A program made the position numbers and the translations under genes. From Paraburkholderia sejongensis (GTDB lineage Bacteria; Pseudomonadota; Gammaproteobacteria; Burkholderiales; Burkholderiaceae), in NCBI RefSeq assembly GCF_020880815.1, contig NZ_JAJITD010000013.1, forward strand, positions 124,001-188,000: a DNA stretch of 64,000 nt, read 5' to 3'. Positions 58,412 to 64,000 of the stretch are shown here, piece by piece (within the stretch, counting starts at the first letter, position 1; each line of letters begins with the position of its first letter). The notes under the pieces were generated by a model. The model searched no databases and was not told where the DNA came from. It worked only from the letters and a program-made list of their open reading frames with translations.

Positions 58412-59398
58412 TCATCGCAACTCTGATGCGGAAGGCTCGAACATCCCCTTCAGAAGCGTAAGAACGCGATGTACCAGCGGATTGGTGTGGCGGAAATAAT
58501 TCCAGGTAGGCACTTGGCGTGCGCCGAGAATCCGCTTGAATTCGTAGGACGTCGCGCCAAGTTCCGCCTCGCGATAACGCTCCCGGACCGCGTATTCGAT
58601 GGTGCGAACGAACATCGCGAAGTACAGCCCATAGGCGTCGCTGCGTTCATAATCCAGCCCGACGTAGCGATTGACCAGCACCCCATTTCTACCGATCAGC
58701 TGGGTAAAACCGATCAATGTATCGCCCTCGAAAAACAGCAAATACTTGCTGATATGCGCGGTGTGCGCAAAATAGTCTGGCGTCAGCCGCTCGAATTTAA
58801 TGTCGGCCTTCTGCCAGGTCTTCAGGTACAGCGCATAAACCCGCTCAAGCAAATGCGCAGGCACGCCATCATGCTCCTCGTAACGCAGTGGCGCGGCCTT
58901 CTTGAGCTTGCGTTTGAGCAGATTGCGACGATCGCTCTTCAGGGACGAGAAGTAGTTACTGTCGAGTGACACGACCGGCACCGGCAAACTTTTGGCACAT
59001 ACGAAAGCCGGAAGCGGCAGCCCTTCGGGGAAGCCCTTGAACGCGAGAAGCCGGGCCTTGTTCGACAACGCGCGCTGAATGCAGGTGAGCGTCTCTTCAG
59101 ACACCTCGCCTTCGATCTGGCCGTAGTCGGTCGTCGGATTGCCGATGCAGCCGAGCCTGAACTTTATCCAGCTCAACGCCGTTTTTAGCGCACCATTGGG
59201 CAACAGCGTATTGAGGTGAAAATCCATCACGAAATAAGGCGCCACCGTTGCCAGCCGATCGTCGCGATACACCGCGAAATAACCGAAATGACAACCTTCA
59301 ATTTCTGTTCCGCGGAGCGATTCATAAAATGCGCCGCCTTCCGGTAAGTCTTTCAAAAAGCCTTCGGGAGGATGCTCCAGATCTTCGAGTCGTAGCAT
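58412..59398 (-). CDS. FemAB-like/GNAT acetyltransferase-fold protein
   Basis: A 328-residue protein with two acetyltransferase-like halves, of the BioF2/DUF482-type GNAT group (peptidoglycan-aminoacyl or similar transfer). Characteristic stretches are SDRRNLLKRKLKKAAPLRYEE (near 154-174), LYLKTWQKADIKFERLTPDYF, FTQLIGRNGVLVNRYVGLDY and the late GATSYEFKRILGA. The acceptor is unknown. It starts the leftward esterase/DUF4118 group, with 64 bp between its stop and the DUF4118 start. Possibly it acts in envelope or lipid modification. Confidence 0.82.
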   Translation of the reverse strand: MLRLEDLEHPPEGFLKDLPEGGAFYESLRGTEIEGCHFGYFAVYRDDRLATVAPYFVMDFHLNTLLPNGALKTALSWIKFRLGCIGNPTTDYGQIEGEVSEETLTCIQRALSNKARLLAFKGFPEGLPLPAFVCAKSLPVPVVSLDSNYFSSLKSDRRNLLKRKLKKAAPLRYEEHDGVPAHLLERVYALYLKTWQKADIKFERLTPDYFAHTAHISKYLLFFEGDTLIGFTQLIGRNGVLVNRYVGLDYERSDAYGLYFAMFVRTIEYAVRERYREAELGATSYEFKRILGARQVPTWNYFRHTNPLVHRVLTLLKGMFEPSASELR

Positions 59399-60199
59399 GA
59401 CGTGGCGCGCGCGAGCGGGGAGAGTGAGCGGACAAAATCTGGCGCGCAGATTATGCCAGCTTTATGTCGCTTAACAGTAAGCGCTTACCGGTCAGATGCG
59501 GTATCGCGTTCGCTCCCGGCTTCACGTCCGTGCAGCGCGACTCTTCCCAGCAAACCAGTGGTTCACATGCACCGAACTACCGACACCATAGTCCGCGAAG
59601 CTTAGGAAACACTTAGCGAGACATCTGCCAACCTTTGAGGTGTCCAATGAAGTCTGTTCCATTCTGTCTATCGGCCCCGGCATATAAGGCTTGAGAAGTT
59701 TATTTGTCGAGTTTTTAAGGCGCTTAAGCGTTTCTTAAGCATTTATCTGAAACTCAATCCGCGCCGATGGAAAGGCCGCACACGCAGGTGCTGGTCATTA
59801 AGACCGACCGTAGACCACCCAGCACGCCCTCGGCCGCTGCCCTTCGAGAGCAATCGTTGATGGCAAGCCCGGGATCAAGCTCAAGGACTGCGCTCGGAGC
59901 GGTTGCTGCCTGCCAGCTCCGTCTAACCTGAGCGCGATGCCACGCCATGCCAGGCAAGGCGCTGAGCCCCGGAGCCGCCGCATCCGTTGGTTCGCAAAAC
60001 GGACTGTTGGCCAAACAGTTACAAGATAAGTATTGACGCTGGCGTCATCCGCCGGTTAGTGTGGCGGCCGAAGTTCAAGAAGTTCGATTGCTGTTCATCA
60101 ATTGCTCGCTCCTCAGCGGTATTCGTTGTCCTCTCCCTCCTTGACGCTTCATTCGCTGCTCACCAGAGCAATTTCCGCATTTTTTTTCAAGGATTCTTC
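59399..60199 (+). other. Long intergenic region upstream of cspA-type gene
   Basis: About 800 bp with no convincing gene on either strand. It includes an AT-rich block at 59680-59750 with several short TTAAG/CTTAA motifs. Two adjacent dyads are ACTGTT/AACAGT (60003-60019) and TGACGC/GCGTCA (60034-60047). The last 150 bp form the probable long untranslated leader of the cold-shock gene, with a T8 run just before its SD. Confidence 0.45.
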
Positions 60200-60403
60200 A
60201 TGGATACCGGTACCGTAAAGTGGTTTAACGACACCAAAGGCTTTGGCTTCATCACCCCGGACAAGGGCGGCGACGACCTGTTCGCGCACTTCTCCGAAAT
60301 CAAAAGCGACGGTTTCAAGACGCTGGCTGAAAATCAGAAGGTGACCTTCGAAACGAAGCAAGGCCCGAAGGGTCTGCAAGCGGCTAACATCAAGCCGCTG
60401 TAA
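60200..60403 (+). CDS. Cold-shock protein CspA family
   Basis: A 67-residue single cold-shock domain. It has RNP1 (KGFGFITPD, residues about 13-21) and RNP2 (DDLFAHFSEI, about 25-35), with the first strand GTVKWFNDT. Such proteins bind single-stranded RNA and melt secondary structure. The start at 60200 has AAGGA as SD. The leader contains a pyrimidine-rich stretch and may be thermoregulated. The hairpin GCCCGGC/GCCGGGC at 60414-60441 is a possible terminator. Confidence 0.96.
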   Translation: MDTGTVKWFNDTKGFGFITPDKGGDDLFAHFSEIKSDGFKTLAENQKVTFETKQGPKGLQAANIKPL

Positions 60404-60413
60404 AGTTTGAAGG

Positions 60414-60441
60414 GCCCGGCCTCCGGAGACGGACGCCGGGC
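60414..60441 (+). terminator. Hairpin after the cold-shock gene
   Basis: GCCCGGC (60414-60420) pairs with GCCGGGC (60435-60441) starting 11 bases past the stop. There is no T-tract, so its function as a terminator is a guess. Confidence 0.45.
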
Positions 60442-60679
60442 TGCAGCGACACCCTCGCGGAGCACTGTCTCCCAAAGTTGGCGCGATCGCTTTTAGCTGC
60501 ATCTGTTGATTCAGCAGCCTGCCAAGCGCCATACGCCTCGTTGCACCTCACTCCCCTTGGGCTTGAACGCCCGCCTTTGCTTTTCCGAACGCTTCGAATC
60601 CGGCTAGTAATGGCTTTGAATCGGCGTCTCCGCGCAAATTCGCAAAGAGCGCGCTTGCCCGCATATCATTAAAATTAAA

Positions 60680-60904
60680 ATGCAGAACCAACAAATTCAC
60701 CACTACAACGGCTATGCCGTTCAACCCTCGACGCACCGTTTGCCCGACGGTAGTTTTTCATCCAACCTGCTGCTCGAACGCATCGATAGCATGCGTGCCG
60801 AAGGCCGCTACCAGTTCTATTCGCTGGACTACTTCAAGAGCGAAGAGCAGGCGCTGCAGCACTCCACACGCTGGGCTCGCAACTGGGTCGACACGCGCGG
60901 TTAA
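60680..60904 (+). CDS. Small conserved protein next to cspA (function unknown)
   Basis: A 74-residue protein: MQNQQIHHYNGYAVQPSTHR, then a strand region (LPDGSFSSNLLLERIDSMRAEGRYQFYSLDYF) and a charged end with HSTRWARNWVDTRG. Small proteins of this type lie beside cold-shock genes in many Burkholderia genomes, to my recollection. The ATG at 60680 follows an AT-rich segment without a clear SD. Codon usage is normal. The product may be a small nucleic-acid or regulatory protein, but no domain is recognised. Confidence 0.72.
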   Translation: MQNQQIHHYNGYAVQPSTHRLPDGSFSSNLLLERIDSMRAEGRYQFYSLDYFKSEEQALQHSTRWARNWVDTRG

Positions 60905-60933
60905 AGCGACGCGCCAGTTCGAAACGCTCAATT

Positions 60934-61863
60934 TCAGCGCCGCGCGTAATGCTGTTCGATGCCTTGCGCGAGCTGTGTGACGAGCCGCTGCATCGCCACC
61001 TGAGTCCGCCATGCGACATGTGGAGTCACGATCAGATCCGCGCGCGCGCGGGTCAACAGCGGATGATCGACCGCTGGCGGCTCCTGCTCGAGGACGTCGA
61101 GCGCTGCATTCGCAATCAGCTTGCGGTCGAGCGCCTCGATCAGCGCCCCCTCGTCGACGATGCCGCCGCGCGCGGCATTGACAAGCGACGCGCTGCGCTT
61201 CATTCGCTCAAATTCGGCGAGACCGAACAGATGCCGCGTTTCGTCGGTAAGCGGGCAGTGCAGGCTGATCACATCCGCCTCGCGCAGCACCTCGTCGAAT
61301 GCGGTGTAACCTTCGCGCACCGCCGTGGCGTGCCTGCGCTCGGCGAACAGCACACGCATGCCGAACGCGCCGGCCAGTTCGGCGAGTCGCTTTCCACCGT
61401 GACCGGCACCGACGATGCCGAGCGTCGAACCGTGCAGATCCTGGACTGGATGCAGTTCAGCGTAAAAAGTGGGTGACCCGCTCCAGCGTCCGGCATAAAC
61501 GTCGTTCCAGTAAGGAACCAGATTGCGGCGCAGCGCGAGCATCAGTGCGAACGCGTGCTCCGGCACGGAGATCGTTGAATAGCCGGGACACGCGACCACT
61601 CCGATGCTCCGTTGGCGGCATGTTTCCATATCCAGATGATTGACCCCCGCGGCCGGCACGCCGATCACTTCCAGTTGCGGCAACCGCGCGAGCATCTCCC
61701 CCGTCAGCGGCACTTTGTTCGTCACGACGATCTGCGCGTCGCGGCAGCGCTCTACCACCTGTTCTGGCGTAGTGGCCGAATATTCGACCCAGCGATGTGG
61801 GAAGGGAAAATCGGGAAGATCGGCCGACAGCGTCGCGCGGTCCAGAAATACGATGGTTTTCAA
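60934..61863 (-). CDS. D-2-hydroxyacid dehydrogenase (glycerate dehydrogenase-like)
   Basis: A 309-residue NAD(P)-dependent oxidoreductase. The nucleotide-binding GxGxxG variant is GIVGAGHGGKRLAEL (near 149-163). The catalytic Arg is in VNAARGGIVDEGAL, the Glu in DVLEQEPP, and the His in VTPHVAW. It reduces 2-oxoacids such as hydroxypyruvate or glyoxylate. It lies directly downstream of the GntR gene and near a TRAP transporter, a typical arrangement for organic-acid or sugar-acid use. The substrate is unproven. Confidence 0.9.
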   Translation of the reverse strand: MKTIVFLDRATLSADLPDFPFPHRWVEYSATTPEQVVERCRDAQIVVTNKVPLTGEMLARLPQLEVIGVPAAGVNHLDMETCRQRSIGVVACPGYSTISVPEHAFALMLALRRNLVPYWNDVYAGRWSGSPTFYAELHPVQDLHGSTLGIVGAGHGGKRLAELAGAFGMRVLFAERRHATAVREGYTAFDEVLREADVISLHCPLTDETRHLFGLAEFERMKRSASLVNAARGGIVDEGALIEALDRKLIANAALDVLEQEPPAVDHPLLTRARADLIVTPHVAWRTQVAMQRLVTQLAQGIEQHYARR

Positions 61864-61881
61864 CAGGCTACTCCAACCTCA

Positions 61882-62592
61882 TTAACGTTCGGACGGGCTC
61901 GTGGACACGGTATCGAGCATGCGCTTCTTGCCCGTCTGCACGTGATTCTCGAAAGCCTGTGCAGCGGCGTCGGCGTGACCCGCACGTAGCGCCTCGAAAA
62001 GCTCGCGGTGTTCTTTCGAGGAACGCTGCATCTGCGCGAACGAATACACGCCTTTGTGAATGTAAAGCGTCAGTTCATCTTCGACAGCCTGGTTGATCGT
62101 GATCAGCCGCGGATTCTTGGTCGCTGCCATGAGTTGACGGTGGAATTCGGTGTTCAGCGTCTGATACACGAGGCTGTTGCGCTCGGCCACGGCGGAGTCC
62201 ATCTCGTCAACGAGAAGGTTCAACGACTGCTCCTCGTCGGTGGTCAGGCGCAGCGCGGCGAGACGTCCCGCCGTGCGCGCGAGCCCTGCTCGAATCTCGT
62301 AGAGATCCATCGCCTCTTCTAGCGAGAGCCGCCGCACTTCGGCGCCCCGATTGGGGACGATCCGCACGAGCCCCGCCTGTTCGAGCGAGCGCAGCGCCTC
62401 GCGGGCCGAATTGCGGCCCACGCCGATCTGGTTGGCGAGCGCCTGCTCATTCACGCGTTCCCCGGGGCGCAGGTCCCCCCGCTGAATCATCGCGCGCACC
62501 TGTTCGCGAATGTCGTCGAGCTTCGACGCGATTACCTCGGGCGCGCGCGCGTTCCCCTTGCCGTTCGGTTCACTGTTAAACACGTTTTTCAT
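61882..62592 (-). CDS. GntR/FadR-family (FCD) regulator
   Basis: A 236-residue regulator. The winged helix is at residues about 20-85 (PGERVNEQALANQIGVGRNS, AREALRSLEQAGLVRIVPNR) and the FCD ligand domain follows (LYEIRAGLARTAGRLAALRL). The start at 62592 has a good SD (AAAGGG). An upstream start at 62757 would add 55 non-family residues and overlap the TRAP gene. FCD regulators sense carboxylic acids, and placement between the dehydrogenase and TRAP genes fits a substrate-inducible operon. Confidence 0.92.
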   Translation of the reverse strand: MKNVFNSEPNGKGNARAPEVIASKLDDIREQVRAMIQRGDLRPGERVNEQALANQIGVGRNSAREALRSLEQAGLVRIVPNRGAEVRRLSLEEAMDLYEIRAGLARTAGRLAALRLTTDEEQSLNLLVDEMDSAVAERNSLVYQTLNTEFHRQLMAATKNPRLITINQAVEDELTLYIHKGVYSFAQMQRSSKEHRELFEALRAGHADAAAQAFENHVQTGKKRMLDTVSTSPSER

Positions 62593-62624
62593 GTCGATTG
62601 CCCTTTCTGTGCTATTCGATGCCT

Positions 62625-64000
62625 TTATTTTGCTTGCAGAAAACCCGTCGATACCCACGGAACCAGCACTATCACGATGAGGGCCCCCGCCAATGCGCCC
62701 AGATACGGCCAAACGCGGCGCATCGCGGTGGACGGGTCGACCTTGCTGACCGCGCACGCCGCATAAAAGCCTAGGCCAAGCGGGGGGGCGAACAGGCCCA
62801 GTCCCATCGCGAACACCACGACCATTGCGTAATGCACGTCCGAGATGCCCATCGCGCGCGCGATCGGAAACAGTAGCGGCCCGAACAGTACGATCGCCGG
62901 GATACCTTCAAGAAAGCTGCCGAGCATCACGAACGTAATCGCGGAGATCGCGAGGAAGCCGAGCTTGCCGCCGGGCGCAGCCATCATCAACGTGGCGAGT
63001 TGCGCGGAGAAGCCTGACTGCGCGAGCGCCCATCCCATCGCGGTTGCACACCCGATGATGATCAGAATCGCGCCGGACAGCGACGCCGTTTCCACCAGAA
63101 TAGGATAGAGCCGGCTCCAGTCGAAGCGGCGATACAGTAGCAAACCCACCACACAAGTGTAAGCGACGCCGATTGTCGCCACCTCCGTCGCCGTCGCGAT
63201 GCCTTCGACCACGGCCGCACGGATCACGAAAGGCAGCGCGAGCGCAGGCACAGAGATCAGCAATGCGCGGCCGACCTGGGCCGCGGAGGCCCGTTGCACG
63301 CCTTGCAGGCTTTCTCCGCGGCTTCTGAACCAGACCACTGCCGCGAGTGCCACCGCGCCGACCACGGCCGGCATGAAGCCGCCGGTGAACAGCGCGGCAA
63401 TCGAAACGCCGGTTACCGATCCAATCGTGATCAGCACGAGGCTGGGCGGAATGGTTTCCGACATGGCCGCCGCCGAACTGAGCATGGCGACGAGGTCGCC
63501 CTCATTCGCACCGCGCTTTTTCATTTCCGGGAACAGGCCCGGCGCGAGCGCAGCCATATCCGCCACCTTCGAGCCGGAGATGCCGGAGACGAGGTACATC
63601 GCGCCGATCAGCACATAGGCGAGGCCGCCACGCTTGTGCCCGATCAGCGAGGCGAGGAAACGGATCATCGCTTCGGCCAGCCCCATCGCTTCCATCAGCG
63701 CGCCTAGCAGGATGAACAGCGGGACGGCGAGCAGGATCAGGCTCGACATCCCCTGATTCATGGTGCTCACGACAATCGTCAACGGTGCGCCGGTGACGGT
63801 TGCGAGATAAGCAAACGTGCACACCCCGAAGGCGACCATGATCGGCACACCGAGACAGATGATCGTGACGACGCCGACAGCGAAAAACAGGAACAGGCTG
63901 ACTGCGGTCAGCGGCGCGAGCGCTTGCCGTGCGAAATAGAGCACCGTTGCGACCCCGGCCACCAGCACGAAAGCCTTCACGCAATCGCGCAGTGACGAGT
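62625..64000 (-). CDS. TRAP transporter large permease (DctM type, possibly DctQM fusion; partial)
   Basis: The frame runs from the stop at 62625 to the window edge, so the true start may lie outside. It contains the DctM core: GVPIMVAFGVCTFAYLATVT near the start, LAVPLFILLGALMEAMGLAE, SGSKVADMAALAPGLFPEMK, and EGIPAIVLFGPLLFPIARAM near the end, with at least ten helices. A GTG at 63980 could start a 451-residue protein. However, an extra N-terminal hydrophobic segment (FVLVAGVATVLYFARQALAP) precedes the usual DctM start, as in DctQ-DctM fusions. TRAP systems import organic acids using a periplasmic binding protein, whose gene is not in the window. Confidence 0.88.
   Translation of the reverse strand, partial: SSLRDCVKAFVLVAGVATVLYFARQALAPLTAVSLFLFFAVGVVTIICLGVPIMVAFGVCTFAYLATVTGAPLTIVVSTMNQGMSSLILLAVPLFILLGALMEAMGLAEAMIRFLASLIGHKRGGLAYVLIGAMYLVSGISGSKVADMAALAPGLFPEMKKRGANEGDLVAMLSSAAAMSETIPPSLVLITIGSVTGVSIAALFTGGFMPAVVGAVALAAVVWFRSRGESLQGVQRASAAQVGRALLISVPALALPFVIRAAVVEGIATATEVATIGVAYTCVVGLLLYRRFDWSRLYPILVETASLSGAILIIIGCATAMGWALAQSGFSAQLATLMMAAPGGKLGFLAISAITFVMLGSFLEGIPAIVLFGPLLFPIARAMGISDVHYAMVVVFAMGLGLFAPPLGLGFYAACAVSKVDPSTAMRRVWPYLGALAGALIVIVLVPWVSTGFLQAK

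Overview
The window is GC-rich DNA (codon third positions mostly G/C) with the gene repertoire of a Burkholderiaceae member, most likely Paraburkholderia: a TssE/F/G-ClpV type VI secretion (T6SS) block, a decayed Burkholderia-type porin, MetE/MetR, a CspA-type protein with a small conserved neighbour, and many LysR regulators. I recognised no tRNA, rRNA, CRISPR array or intact insertion sequence.

Layout. 1-7.8 kb: part of a T6SS locus. A leftward operon (tagK-like, tagJ/impE, tssE, tssF, tssG, the last running off the left edge) diverges from clpV/tssH. 7.8-11.3 kb: a BvgS-like hybrid sensor kinase with no response regulator beside it. 11.9-20.4 kb: envelope genes (PLDc_N/SHOCT membrane protein, BamE-like lipoprotein, phospholipase-D-type lipoprotein, CREST-type membrane hydrolase, a lipoprotein with an internal duplication, AI-2E-family permease, AraC and VOC genes, a Met/Gln-rich exported protein). 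20.5-25.6 kb: periplasmic trehalase, amino-acid ABC binding protein, DeoR regulator divergent from a NudK-type Nudix hydrolase, and a VOC gene with a TTG start. 25.7-29.4 kb: a scar where a BON-domain gene and a DadA-like oxidase are both truncated at one point, followed by an M81 (MlrC-like) peptidase and a LysR. 29.5-32.3 kb: SRPBCC protein, an 11-bp tandem repeat, an acyl-CoA dehydrogenase and a porin relic.

32.5-43.2 kb is a coherent catabolic unit: a GbpR-like LysR regulator, then genes for 3-hydroxyanthranilate meta-cleavage (3-hydroxyanthranilate 3,4-dioxygenase, ACMS decarboxylase, 2-aminomuconate semialdehyde dehydrogenase, RidA-type 2-aminomuconate deaminase), a complete Liv-type ABC importer and an arylformamidase-like hydrolase. 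This fits import and breakdown of a kynurenine-branch aromatic acid to 2-oxocrotonate-type intermediates. The enzymes after deamination are not here. metE and metR follow as a divergent pair with a clear MetR-type operator.

46.6-59.4 kb is accessory. A CheB-PAS-GAF-histidine kinase-receiver-PAS-PAS-GAF protein is split by one in-frame amber codon and ends abruptly at 52810. Against that end lies a lower-GC, leftward module: a protein with a T6SS-toxin-type beta-sandwich, a signal-less M35-like zinc metallopeptidase, a Sec-exported OmpA-fold protein, and a frameshifted second copy of the latter whose lesion is a 7-bp tandem repeat. I read this as a candidate T6SS effector-immunity module. Behind it are relics of a phage tail gene and an acyl-CoA synthetase, then MipA/OmpV and an esterase, DUF4118 and acetyltransferase gene group. 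60.2-64 kb: cspA, a small conserved gene, a D-2-hydroxyacid dehydrogenase, a GntR/FCD regulator and a TRAP transporter permease that runs off the right edge.
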